From the NCBI RefSeq assembly GCF_028747785.1, contig NZ_CP118158.1, forward strand, positions 372,001 through 436,000: a stretch of 64,000 bases of DNA, read 5' to 3'. The translations under genes and the position numbers were made by a program. Shown in pieces: positions 17,897 through 25,655 of this stretch (the stretch's first letter is position 1; each line of letters begins with the position of its first letter). The notes beneath the pieces were generated by a model, which was given only the letters and a program-made list of their open reading frames with translations, searched no databases and was not told the origin of the DNA. The DNA comes from Halosimplex aquaticum (GTDB lineage: Archaea; Halobacteriota; Halobacteria; Halobacteriales; Haloarculaceae).

Positions 17897-18484
17897 ATGA
17901 TACTGTCGGACGCGGACATCCTGCGGCGCCTGGAAGAAGGGGATCTGGTGGTCGAACCGCTCGACGACCCGGACATCCAGATCCAGCCCGCCAGCGTCGA
18001 CCTGCGCCTCGGGCGGGAGTTCCTGGAGTTCCAGCACGCCAACATCCCCTGCATCCACCCCAACAGCGAGAACGAAGTCGACGAGTACGTCGAGGAGACC
18101 GTCGTCGAGGGGGACGACGAGTTCATCCTCCACCCCGGCGACTTCGTCCTCGGCACGACCTACGAGCGCGTCCGCATCCCGGACGACCTCATCGCCCACG
18201 TCGAGGGGCGCTCCTCGCTGGGCCGGCTCGCCATCGTCGTCCACGCCACCGCCGGTCTGTGCGACCCCGGATTCCAGGGTCACATCACTCTCGAACTGTC
18301 GAACCTCGGAACCGCACCGGTTGCGCTCACGCCCGGCATGCGCATCTCACAGCTCACGTTCACGGAGCTGAAGACGCCCGCGGACCGCCCCTACGGCGAG
18401 GAGCGCGGCTCGAAGTACCAGGACCAGTCCGGGCCGCAGGCCTCGAAGATCCAGGGCGACCGCGAGTTCGGGGGCGACCAGTAG
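17897..18484 (+). CDS. dcd: dCTP deaminase
   Basis: The enzyme converts dCTP to dUTP (possibly on to dUMP in bifunctional archaeal forms) for thymidylate synthesis. The 195-residue protein contains [21 protein letters not shown] and [20 protein letters not shown], the trimeric dCTP-deaminase/dUTPase signatures. A GTTTTACCCC block about 26 nt before the ATG suggests a leaderless message. It is followed after 84 bp by an HTH-ThiN regulator on the same strand. Confidence 0.94.
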   Translation: MILSDADILRRLEEGDLVVEPLDDPDIQIQPASVDLRLGREFLEFQHANIPCIHPNSENEVDEYVEETVVEGDDEFILHPGDFVLGTTYERVRIPDDLIAHVEGRSSLGRLAIVVHATAGLCDPGFQGHITLELSNLGTAPVALTPGMRISQLTFTELKTPADRPYGEERGSKYQDQSGPQASKIQGDREFGGDQ

Positions 18485-18568
18485 GGCGATGGTCCACGAC
18501 CGAACTGCGGCGACGACCCGCGCGGGAGCGACCGGCGACACGACCCCCCGGCGAGCGAGGTGGTCGGC

Positions 18569-19465
18569 GTGAAGTTCATCGAGGAACTCGTCGTCGAGGA
18601 GTTCCTGCCGACGTTCCGCTCGATGCTCGCCGAGGCGCTGCGCGAGCGGGGGCTGACCCAGAGCGAGGTCGCCGAACACCTCGGCATCAGCCAGAGCGCC
18701 GTCTCGAAGTACGTCCACGGCGAGGTCGAGCGCAACGACCGCCTCCTCGGCGACCGGCGGCTGCGCGAACTGGTCGAGCGCCTCGCCGAGGGACTGGCCA
18801 GCGGCGAGATGAGCCGCGTCCAGGCGCTCGTCGAGGCCGAGGTGTTCGTCCGCCGGCTCGAACGCGACGGGCTGCTCGCGCAACTCCACGAGGAGGAGAT
18901 GCCCGGCCTCGCGGAGTACGGCGACGACCGCTTCGCCATCCACGACCCCGAGAGCACCGTCCGCGCCGCCGAGGAGGTGCTCGCCTCGCTCCGCCGCGGC
19001 GTCCGCATCCTCGAAAACACGGACGACTTCCCGGGCCTGATCCCCGCCGTCGGGTCGAACCTCGTCGAGTGCCTGCCCGACGCCGACGGCATCGAGGACG
19101 TGGCCGCCGTCCCCGGCCGCATCCTCGACCTCGAAGGGACGACGGCCGTCCCGGCCGACCCCGAGTTCGGCGTCAGCGAGCACGTCGCGAGCGTCCTGCT
19201 CGCTGCCCGCGCCGGCGGCAGCGACGCCCGCGCGGCCCTGAACGTCCGCTACGACGCGGAGATCGTCGAGGCGTTGACCGACGCGGGCTACACCGCCGTG
19301 GAGTTCGACGCCGAGGGCGACCTGGAGCCGGCCATCGCCGACGCGCTCGCGGAGTCGCCCGACGCCGACGTGCTCTATCAGACCGGCGGGTTCGGCGTCG
19401 AACCGATCGTCTACGTGCTGGCGACCGACGGACCGACGGCAGCGCGGGTCGTCCGGGAGCTATAA
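18569..19465 (+). CDS. HTH-ThiN transcriptional regulator (first paralogue)
   Basis: The protein (298 residues from the GTG at 18569) starts MKFIEELVVEEFLPTFRSML. An XRE-type HTH follows (LTQSEVAEHLGISQSAVSKY), then a helical linker, then a C-terminal ThiN domain, the fold of archaeal thiamine-phosphate synthase. ThiN-domain regulators are proposed to sense thiamine phosphates and repress thiamine genes. GSNLVECLPDADGIEDVAAV and ADPEFGVSEHVASVLL are the recognisable ThiN segments. Unlike its paralogue at 30.9 kb it has no thiamine gene beside it and no TTGTACAA palindrome upstream, so its ligand may differ. Its stop overlaps the next ATG by one base. Confidence 0.82.
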   Translation: MKFIEELVVEEFLPTFRSMLAEALRERGLTQSEVAEHLGISQSAVSKYVHGEVERNDRLLGDRRLRELVERLAEGLASGEMSRVQALVEAEVFVRRLERDGLLAQLHEEEMPGLAEYGDDRFAIHDPESTVRAAEEVLASLRRGVRILENTDDFPGLIPAVGSNLVECLPDADGIEDVAAVPGRILDLEGTTAVPADPEFGVSEHVASVLLAARAGGSDARAALNVRYDAEIVEALTDAGYTAVEFDAEGDLEPAIADALAESPDADVLYQTGGFGVEPIVYVLATDGPTAARVVREL

Positions 19466-20130
19466 TGCCCGACGACGTCGGCGCCACGCAGTCGTTCTAC
19501 GGTCGCTGGGCGCGGTTCTACGACTGGCTCGCGACCGCCCCCGGCGTCGGCTCCTGGCGCGAGCGCGCCGCCGACGCGCTGGGCCTCGACTCCGGCGACA
19601 CCGTCGTCGAGATGGGCTGTGGCACCGGCGCGAACTTCTCGTACCTGCGCGACCGCGTCGGTCCGGACGGGCGGGTCGTGGGCGTCGACCTGACCCGCGG
19701 CATGCTGCGCCGCGCGAGCGAACGGATCGACCGCGCCGGCTGGCGGAACGTCCACCTCGCTCGCGCGGACGCGCGACGGCCCCCCGTCGACGGCCCGGTC
19801 GACGCAGTCCTCGCGACGTTCGTCGTCGGGATGTTCGCCGACCCCCGTCCCGCCGTCGAGCGCTGGATCGACATGCTCGTGCCCGGCGGGCGGATCGCGC
19901 TGTTGAACGCCGGCCGCTCCGACCGCCGCGTGGCCGCGCCCCTGAACCTCGGCTTCCGCGCGTTCGTCCGCGCGGCGGCGCCCGGCGACGGCCGCGAGTC
20001 GCCGTCGGAGAGCCTGGAGCGGCGCGTCGCCACCGCGCGCGACGCGGTGTACTCGAACTGCCCCGCGCACGGCTTCGAGGAGTTCGGCCTCGGCTACCTC
20101 GGCCTCGCCTGGGGCGTTCGAGGAGACTGA
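19465..20130 (+). CDS. Class I SAM-dependent methyltransferase
   Basis: The 221-residue protein starts at an ATG overlapping the stop of the HTH-ThiN regulator (TAATG), so the two are probably translated together. Motif I is VVEMGCGTGANFSYL, followed by VVGVDLTRGML and an ARADARRPPV segment. FYGRWARFYDWLATAPG at the N-terminus resembles UbiE-like methyltransferases. The substrate is unknown. The coupling hints that this reaction belongs to the pathway sensed by the regulator, but that is inference. Confidence 0.85.
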   Translation: MPDDVGATQSFYGRWARFYDWLATAPGVGSWRERAADALGLDSGDTVVEMGCGTGANFSYLRDRVGPDGRVVGVDLTRGMLRRASERIDRAGWRNVHLARADARRPPVDGPVDAVLATFVVGMFADPRPAVERWIDMLVPGGRIALLNAGRSDRRVAAPLNLGFRAFVRAAAPGDGRESPSESLERRVATARDAVYSNCPAHGFEEFGLGYLGLAWGVRGD

Positions 20131-20199
20131 GTTCTAACGGTCGTTCGGGGAGTACACTGTTCTGCCCCGAAGTCTGTGACCGCTACCGCCGTAGATGTG

Positions 20200-20490
20200 C
20201 TGACCGCCAATAGCGTGAAAGCCCCGGCCTGCTTCGGTCGCGCGGCTTGCTGCGCGCTTCGGTCGCTGCGCTCCCTGCAGTGCTTGCGACGCCGTGCTTC
20301 CCGAAGCAGGCTGCCCCTTTCATTCCCACCCGTGTCGGCTGTTCGGCCAGTCTGTGCGGGTGGGTATGAAAGGGGCGACGCGTTCGACCGTCCGGGCCTC
20401 GCTGCGCTCCTCGGCCTTCGGCCTGCGGTGCTTGCGTCGTCCGGGACGGGTCGAACGCGTCGGGGCTTTCACCCTGTTCGCGGTGCTGAC
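20200..20490. repeat. Nested three-hairpin non-coding element
   Basis: No gene covers 20131-20541. Outer arms GTGAAAGCCCCG (20215-20226) and CGGGGCTTTCAC (20461-20472) enclose three inverted repeats in series. Hairpin 1 pairs 20227-20237 with 20301-20311 (11 of 11). Hairpin 2 pairs 20314-20332 with 20357-20375 (18 of 19). Hairpin 3 pairs 20376-20393 with 20444-20462 (18 nt with one bulge). The outer stem extends imperfectly to about 20200 and 20490. The result is a cloverleaf-like multi-branch junction. The inner parts contain CTTCGGTCGCTGCGCTCC-type low complexity, related by eye to the spacer at 15.1 kb. It may be a dispersed palindromic repeat or a structured RNA. Confidence 0.6.
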
Positions 20491-20541
20491 TCTCGGTTTC
20501 CGTGTATCTCCTCGGATCTCCGCTATCACGACAGGCCTCAC

Positions 20542-21804
20542 TCAGGAGTCGTGCTCGAAGACGGAGGCTCCGAACGAGTCGGGCACGGACAGCGCCCCCG
20601 ACTCGACGCGATAGATCAGACAGCCGGCGAGGGTCAGCAGGCTGCCGTAGAGGACGGGCGTCCCGAAGCGGAATATCGGCAAGAGCGCGTCCAGGATGGT
20701 CTGCGCGGTACCGGGGTCGAGCGGCGCCGTCCTAACGGCTTCCCGGAGCGTGCGGAACGACATCGAGAGGTTGGCGACGAGCGCGCCGGCGACGAACACC
20801 CGGCGGCCGCGGCCGGCGGGCAGGTCGTACAGCAGGACGACCAGCGAGACGGCCGTGTAAGCGTAGTAGAGCAACAGCGAGGGGACGGCGAGCACCATCG
20901 CGACGAGGGTGCCGTGGACGGCGACGTGGCGGTCGGTGGTCGTCTCGACGCGCCAGTAGAGGGCAGCGAGGACGGGCGCGAGCAGCGCCGCGGCGCCGAC
21001 CGCGTACCACGTCGGGTCGACGGTCGGGAACAGCACCGAGAGCGGGCGGCGCAGGGTGACGAAGCTCCGGTCGGCCGGGAGGCCGCCGACGAACGCCGCG
21101 GTCTCCCGGCGGGGAATCAGGGCGTCGACGACGTAGGTGCGCGTCGTGTCGACGCCGAACGCGAGCAGGCCGAGGGCGGTCAGCCCGGCGGCGGTCCCGA
21201 CGGCCGCGCCGATCGCCCGCCAGGCGCGTCTGCGGAGGAGCCAGAGTCCGACGAGACCGGGGAACACCTTGACGAACGCCGGGAGCGCCAGCGCGGCGCC
21301 GGCGCGCGCCTCCCGGTCGCGCGCCAGCCAGACGACCCCGGCCACGAGCGCGGCGACGAGGACGTGGTTCACCTGCCCGTAGGCGAGCGACGGCGCCGAG
21401 TGCGCGGACGCCAGCAGGAAGGCGAACAGCAGCGCGCGCTCCGCGCGGCCGACGGAATAGCCCAGCGACTCGACGTAGCCCGCGAGGAACCGGGTCGCGA
21501 CGGCCGACGCCAGCCCGGAGACGAGCGTCATCGCGACGAACCCGGGCACCCAGCTCTCGAAGAGCGCGGAGGGGAGGAAGGCGAGCACGGTCGCGGGCGG
21601 GTAGAGGTAGTGAAAGCCGCTGTTCGGCGGGGTGGCTGCGTAGAAGTGCTCGCCCGCGAGGGCGGCCTCGGCGGCGACGTGGTAGACGCGGTAGTTGAGC
21701 CCGAAGGTACCCGGTCTGTTGACGGCGTAGTTGGCGAGCGCGATCAGCCCGAGAAGCGCTCCGGTCCCGAACACCGCCAGCGCGTCGCGCTTCCGGTGGG
21801 TCAT
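20542..21804 (-). CDS. GT87-like (DUF2029) membrane glycosyltransferase
   Basis: The 420-residue protein (ATG at 21802-21804, MTHRKRDALAVFG) has about ten hydrophobic segments. It shows the GT87 plan: YRVYHVAAEAALAGEHFY in the first outer loop, FHYLYPPATVLAFLP, and PAFVKVFPGLVGLWLLRRR with the conserved KxxP element. The family includes polyprenyl-phosphomannose-dependent mannosyltransferases. It probably acts in haloarchaeal surface glycan or glycolipid synthesis; donor and acceptor are unknown. The gene is isolated, with the structured non-coding element just beyond its 3' end. Confidence 0.78.
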   Translation of the reverse strand: MTHRKRDALAVFGTGALLGLIALANYAVNRPGTFGLNYRVYHVAAEAALAGEHFYAATPPNSGFHYLYPPATVLAFLPSALFESWVPGFVAMTLVSGLASAVATRFLAGYVESLGYSVGRAERALLFAFLLASAHSAPSLAYGQVNHVLVAALVAGVVWLARDREARAGAALALPAFVKVFPGLVGLWLLRRRAWRAIGAAVGTAAGLTALGLLAFGVDTTRTYVVDALIPRRETAAFVGGLPADRSFVTLRRPLSVLFPTVDPTWYAVGAAALLAPVLAALYWRVETTTDRHVAVHGTLVAMVLAVPSLLLYYAYTAVSLVVLLYDLPAGRGRRVFVAGALVANLSMSFRTLREAVRTAPLDPGTAQTILDALLPIFRFGTPVLYGSLLTLAGCLIYRVESGALSVPDSFGASVFEHDS

Positions 21805-22060
21805 ACCGGCGATGCGACGGTGAGGGACTTGGGCGTGTCGCATCGGTGATAGCATATCGGCGGAGCGGGGCCGGCCGGTCACAGCGCAGACGTCCCGGAG
21901 TGCGCGAGCCGGCGGATCCGGCCCGGAGACAGTTTCGCGCCGCCAGCGTGCGGGTCGCGGGCTCTCTGTCGCGGCGGTAGGGCGGTCGGTGCGAATCGTC
22001 CTCCACCGACCCCGTTCGCCCGTCGCCAATTTTTTCACTGGCCCGAACTGATCGACGGCG

Positions 22061-22324
22061 ATGGCTTCCGCAACCCGGCGCGGTGGCGCACCGCTGATCA
22101 GCGGGCTCGTCCTCGCTGGCGTCGCGACGCGACAGGTCGTACAGAGCGGTCTCACCCCCTGGTCGACGCTGGCGCTCGTCGGCGGTCTGGCCGCGATAGC
22201 GGTCGGCGTGGCCGTCCTGACCGGTCGGGGCGAGTTCGAAGCCGCCGACGGACGCGACCGGAAGACGAGCGTCGCGCTCGCCGGACTCGCGGTCGTGAGT
22301 ATCGCCGTCGGCAGCGTCGTGTGA
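22061..22324 (+). CDS. Small membrane protein of unknown function
   Basis: The 87-residue protein has three hydrophobic segments (about residues 10-27, 33-54 and 69-87) with an acidic loop between the last two. It looks like an integral membrane protein with a short basic N-terminus. No family is recognised. A T-rich AATTTTTTCAC block 25-30 nt before the ATG supports a real leaderless gene. Its neighbours on both sides run on the opposite strand. Confidence 0.6.
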   Translation: MASATRRGGAPLISGLVLAGVATRQVVQSGLTPWSTLALVGGLAAIAVGVAVLTGRGEFEAADGRDRKTSVALAGLAVVSIAVGSVV

Positions 22325-22414
22325 CGATTCGACGACCGGCAGCGCGCGACCGGTCAGCGGGAACCCGGGTGGTTCCGGTCGGAGGGCCGGAGACGACGCG
22401 GTCTCCCCGGTCGG

Positions 22415-22936
22415 TCAGGCCGCGTTCTCGGCCGCGTCGGTCGCGGTACCGACCTCGACCTCGAACGTGCCGTTTCCGGCCGATTCGATCGCGGTCTCGG
22501 TGACCTCGACGTGCACGGATTCGTTCGCCGTCCGGACCTCCGGCTCGCCGACGTCGATCACCGATCCGGTCGACGGGTCCACGTCGGCGACGACGCGGGT
22601 CGGCGCCGTCTCGTTGCGCGCGACCCAGACCGAGACCTCGTCGTCGTCGCTCACCGGCGCCCACACGTCGAATCGAACCGGCTCGCCGTCGTCGAAGTGC
22701 TCGCGGACTTCGGCCGACGACCAGGCGGTCCGCCAGGCGTCTTCGACGACGGTCTCGGACAGGTTCCCGTCGGGGTCGACGGTGTCGACAGTGTAGTTCG
22801 CTGGCGGTGCGACCGCCGACGGACCCGCCGAAGCGGGCGCCTCCGTCGGGCTATCGGTCATCGCCGCGGCGACGACGCCGCCCGCACCGAGTGCGAGCGT
22901 CGCCGCCACCGCGAGCGTCAGTAGTTCGTGTCTCAT
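22415..22936 (-). CDS. Exported protein with PepSY-like repeat character
   Basis: The 173-residue protein starts with a Sec-type signal (MRHELLTLAVAATLALGAGG) and has an acidic, Thr/Ser-rich body. The segment RVVADVDPSTGSVIDVGEP resembles PepSY-domain strands, but no domain can be asserted. Its C-terminal EVEVGTATDAAENAA is disordered-looking. It lies just downstream of, and on the same strand as, the membrane winged-helix gene at 23119-23730, and the spacer between them holds phased GAAA repeats. A role in the same envelope-sensing system is possible but inferred only from position. Confidence 0.6.
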   Translation of the reverse strand: MRHELLTLAVAATLALGAGGVVAAAMTDSPTEAPASAGPSAVAPPANYTVDTVDPDGNLSETVVEDAWRTAWSSAEVREHFDDGEPVRFDVWAPVSDDDEVSVWVARNETAPTRVVADVDPSTGSVIDVGEPEVRTANESVHVEVTETAIESAGNGTFEVEVGTATDAAENAA

Positions 22937-23045
22937 GTGTCTCGCGAGGGCGACCGCCGGTCGGTGGTCGTCGCGGCCGCGACCGCCGAGCGGCCGGCGG
23001 CGCGACGGCCCGTCCGACCCGACCGCCCTCGTGCAAGCCTTCGAC

Positions 23046-23105
23046 GAAAGACCTGAAAGTCATTGATTGGAAACAGGTTCGAAAACGGCGTGAAACCGGT
23101 GTAAA
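23046..23105. promoter_or_regulatory. Helically phased GAAA(A/C) repeats upstream of the exported-protein gene
   Basis: GAAA-type units begin at 23046, 23055, 23070, 23081 and 23092, with a TAAAAC at 23102; the last four are spaced 10-11 bp. A similar GAAACGC series occurs at 23781-23828. It could be a multi-site operator for the membrane winged-helix protein encoded between the two arrays. Confidence 0.4.
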
Positions 23106-23118
23106 ACGACGTTTCGGG

Positions 23119-23730
23119 CTACTGGAGCGTGACGAGGTTCCCCATCCCGTGGCGCTCGCGTTCGAGCAGGTCCCTGTGTTCGAGGGTGTCGAGCGTCCGG
23201 CTGACGGTCGCCTTCGACAGGTCGGTGTCCTCGACGATCTCCCGCTGGGGGAGCTCGCCCCCGGCGTCGAGCACGAGCCTGTAGACGGTCTCCTCGGAGT
23301 CGGTCAGCCGCTCCGCGACCGACTCCCAGTCCTCCCGGCGGGCGTCGCCCTCGGGGTCGGCGGCGTGCGGATCGGCGGTCGCCGTTCCCGCTCCGTCGGC
23401 GGCGGTCGCGGCCGCAGCCGACTCCGGAGTCGCCCCCTTCGAGCGGGTCGCCGTCTCGTCCCCGGGCGCCTCGTCCCGCGGGCCGGCGGAGGCGGACGCT
23501 CCGAGGAGTAGATACGTGCCGCTCGACCCGAGCAGCGCCGCCGCGACGGCGACGACCGCGACGTCGCCGTACGTGAAGTACCGGCCGATGCGAACGGTCT
23601 CGGCGCCGTCGGCGCCGACGGACACAACGACCGGCGACGACGTGATCAGCTGGACCGCGAGCACGAGCACCGCGGCGACGAAGGCGGCCGCGGCGAGGAC
23701 GTGCCTTCCGTGGAGGGCTCGAAAGACCAT
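23119..23730 (-). CDS. Membrane-anchored winged-helix transcriptional regulator
   Basis: The 203-residue protein (ATG at 23728-23730) has two N-terminal transmembrane segments (about residues 10-30 and 52-76) and a disordered Ala/Thr/Glu-rich linker. Its C-terminal winged helix-turn-helix carries LPQREIVEDTDLSKATVSRT and LEHRDLLERERHGMGNLVTL. This is a haloarchaeal layout in which a MarR-like DNA-binding domain is tethered to the membrane. The short segment between the helices should be extracytoplasmic and could sense the envelope state. It is flanked by two exported-protein genes and two phased-repeat arrays. Confidence 0.8.
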   Translation of the reverse strand: MVFRALHGRHVLAAAAFVAAVLVLAVQLITSSPVVVSVGADGAETVRIGRYFTYGDVAVVAVAAALLGSSGTYLLLGASASAGPRDEAPGDETATRSKGATPESAAAATAADGAGTATADPHAADPEGDARREDWESVAERLTDSEETVYRLVLDAGGELPQREIVEDTDLSKATVSRTLDTLEHRDLLERERHGMGNLVTLQ

Positions 23731-23780
23731 ACCGCGCGGTATCAGTCGGGCGGTCCTAAGGCGTATCGCTTTTCCCGCCC

Positions 23781-23828
23781 GAACGGGCCTGAAACGCCCG
23801 CGAAACGCGTTTCCAACGCGTTCCGAAC
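23781..23828. promoter_or_regulatory. Phased GAAACGC/AACGCG repeats in a divergent promoter
   Basis: The spacer between divergent genes 23119-23730 and 23875-24522 contains GAAC at 23781, GAAAC at 23791 and 23802, then CCAACGCG and CCGAACGC at 10-11 bp spacing. The pattern matches the array at 23046-23105 and suggests cooperative binding on one face of the helix. Confidence 0.4.
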
Positions 23829-23874
23829 GCCTTCCATCGCAGGGTTGATTGGCTCTTCCGGAGTCCGTACGCGT

Positions 23875-24522
23875 ATGGTAGCCGGACTGCGCTCCCGACT
23901 CCTCGCCCTGGTGGCGCTGGCTGCCCTGGGCGCCGGGCTGGCGGTCGTCGGAACCTCGCTCGCGGGCGGGCAGGCGGCCGCGGGCGCGCCGGGAACCGCG
24001 TTCGTCGTCTCCGAGGACAACGTCTCGGTCGCGAGCGGCCACGGAGAGCGGACCCTGGTCGAGAACGTCTCCCGGGCCGAATCGATAGCGATCGAGCGAG
24101 TGGGAGCCGGGCGCTTCGCGGTCCGCGCGGAGCCGCCGATAACGGACCGCGAGCGCGAGCGGGCGAGAGCGATCCTCCTGGGCAACGAGACCGTCAGACG
24201 GGCGCTGGAGGCGATGGGCGCGTACGAACTCGGCGTCGAGCCGATCCGGAAGTTGAACGGCAGTTCCGCAGTGTCGATGAGCGGTAACGTGACCGGGACG
24301 ACCGACTCCGACGGCGCGCAGGAGTTCCGGATCGAGAACGTCACCGTCCGCGGCGAGAGCGAGTCGGTCGTCCTCGACCGCGACGCGTCGTACGTCGAGG
24401 ACGAGGCCAGCGTCAGGGTGCGGCGGCCGGCGACCGGCGAACTCCGGTACACGGTCCACGTCGACCTCGCGAACGGGACCGTCCGCGACGTGACGGACTG
24501 GGAAGCGATCCGCGACGAGTGA
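23875..24522 (+). CDS. Exported protein of unknown function
   Basis: The 215-residue protein starts MVAGLRSRLLALVALAALG, a Sec-type signal or N-terminal anchor, with the mature part starting after about residue 35. The body alternates short predicted strands with charged segments and many N-x-S/T sequons, as expected of a haloarchaeal surface protein. The tail ELRYTVHVDLANGTVRDVTD resembles a PepSY-like beta hairpin, as does its neighbour at 22415-22936. It is divergent from the membrane winged-helix gene and shares its phased-repeat promoter, so it is a candidate target. Confidence 0.65.
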   Translation: MVAGLRSRLLALVALAALGAGLAVVGTSLAGGQAAAGAPGTAFVVSEDNVSVASGHGERTLVENVSRAESIAIERVGAGRFAVRAEPPITDRERERARAILLGNETVRRALEAMGAYELGVEPIRKLNGSSAVSMSGNVTGTTDSDGAQEFRIENVTVRGESESVVLDRDASYVEDEASVRVRRPATGELRYTVHVDLANGTVRDVTDWEAIRDE

Positions 24523-24551
24523 GACGCCGATCCGGTCGCCCGGCCGAACCG

Positions 24552-25316
24552 TCACGCGTCGTAGCGGTCGGCGTGTTCGTGACAGAACTCGGGGGCTCGC
24601 AGTTGCGCGCGAACGAGTCCGGGCTGTCGATGCGGATTGTGGAGCCGGCAGTCCTCGTCGTCACAGAAGCTCTCGCCGGTCGCGAGGTAGTGGTACGCCT
24701 GCAAGACGTAGCCCTTCAGCGCGTCGGTCGTCCGCGGGTCGTCGGCGACGAGGAACTCCCCCTCGACCTCGTTCTCCAGGACTTCCCGCGGCGGCGAGTC
24801 GCCCGAGAGCAAGGCGTGTCTCTGCTGTTCCTTGTAGTACTGCTCGGGCTTGGCGGGCGCCTCGTAGAGGCCGGGGACCGAGACGATACCGGGCTGGCCG
24901 AGCACGTTGACGCGCTTGTGCCAGCGACCGTCGTGGTCGCCCCAGGTCCCCACGACGCGGTCGAGCAGGGGAACGTGCAGGTGGTCCAGCCCGCGTTCGC
25001 CGGCCGGGAGCAGGTCGCAGAGGATTTCCTGGACCTGCAACCCGTCGTAGATGACGCCGCCGGCGCGTTCGGGGTTCTCCAGCGCGCGCTCCTCGTAGCG
25101 GACGATGCCGACCATCGTGTTGCCCGTCTCGCGCTCGTACGGCGAGAGCACCCGCGCCTCGGCGAACGACTCCGCCAGGCCCTCCCCGTCGTATACCGAC
25201 AGGAAGCGGTCGCGCACGGACACCTCCGCCTCGACGCGCTCGCGGAGCCAGTCGGCGACCGCGTCGGCGTCGGCTTCGGTGGTGGGCGCGCGATAGAGCG
25301 TGACCTCCTCGACCAT
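24552..25316 (-). CDS. Conserved archaeal protein, possible metallopeptidase (DUF6775-like)
   Basis: The 254-residue protein starts at the ATG 25314-25316 (MVEEVTLYRAPTTEADADAV). The C-terminus is its striking part: FCDDEDCRLHNPHRQ followed about 15 residues later by PEFCHEHADRY. That is a C-x4-C-x2-HNxH array plus CxxH, as expected of a zinc site. I recall an uncharacterised archaeal family with this tail annotated as a putative metallopeptidase. No HExxH motif is present, so enzymatic activity is not shown. A small Cys/His protein gene lies 72 bp upstream on the same strand. Confidence 0.6.
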   Translation of the reverse strand: MVEEVTLYRAPTTEADADAVADWLRERVEAEVSVRDRFLSVYDGEGLAESFAEARVLSPYERETGNTMVGIVRYEERALENPERAGGVIYDGLQVQEILCDLLPAGERGLDHLHVPLLDRVVGTWGDHDGRWHKRVNVLGQPGIVSVPGLYEAPAKPEQYYKEQQRHALLSGDSPPREVLENEVEGEFLVADDPRTTDALKGYVLQAYHYLATGESFCDDEDCRLHNPHRQPGLVRAQLRAPEFCHEHADRYDA

Positions 25317-25387
25317 ACTAATCGGTGGTACCACCGGGTGAAACTGGTTACGGTCCGGGTCGTGCGACACCGGCCCGGACGCCGCCC

Positions 25388-25534
25388 CTATATCTCGCTG
25401 CCGTCGAAGTGCTCGTGACGCCGGTCGTCCATCTCGGCGAGGTGGTCGCTGATCACGCTTCGTCGCCCCTTCCGGTTGCACGCCGTGGCCGGGCACGCGA
25501 CGTACTCCCGCTCTGTTGCCTCCGTGTCGGGCAT
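25388..25534 (-). CDS. Small Cys/His protein, possible zinc finger
   Basis: A 48-residue frame runs from the ATG at 25532-25534 to a TAG at 25388-25390. It has a short acidic start, then YVACPATACNRKGRRSVI, then DHLAEMDDRRHEHFDGSEI. Two Cys four residues apart followed by several His residues could form a zinc finger. The composition (acidic ends, regular GC third positions) looks coding, and an AT-rich AATTTTGC block lies about 30 nt upstream. No family is named. Confidence 0.55.
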   Translation of the reverse strand: MPDTEATEREYVACPATACNRKGRRSVISDHLAEMDDRRHEHFDGSEI

Positions 25535-25655
25535 GTGCGGACCTACGCGTGCCCCCGCAAAATTCCGACTGCCCAGATACGTCCCGGATACCGTCGAGAC
25601 GAATGCCCGAAAATATTATACGTCAATGCACAGACTAGCGCGTTAGAGAACAAAC

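Noticed and set aside
20200..20490. CRISPR array or tRNA cluster in the gene-free spacer
   Set aside because: Repeats are inverted, not direct with spacers, and no tRNA-like arms with a T-loop sequence were found.
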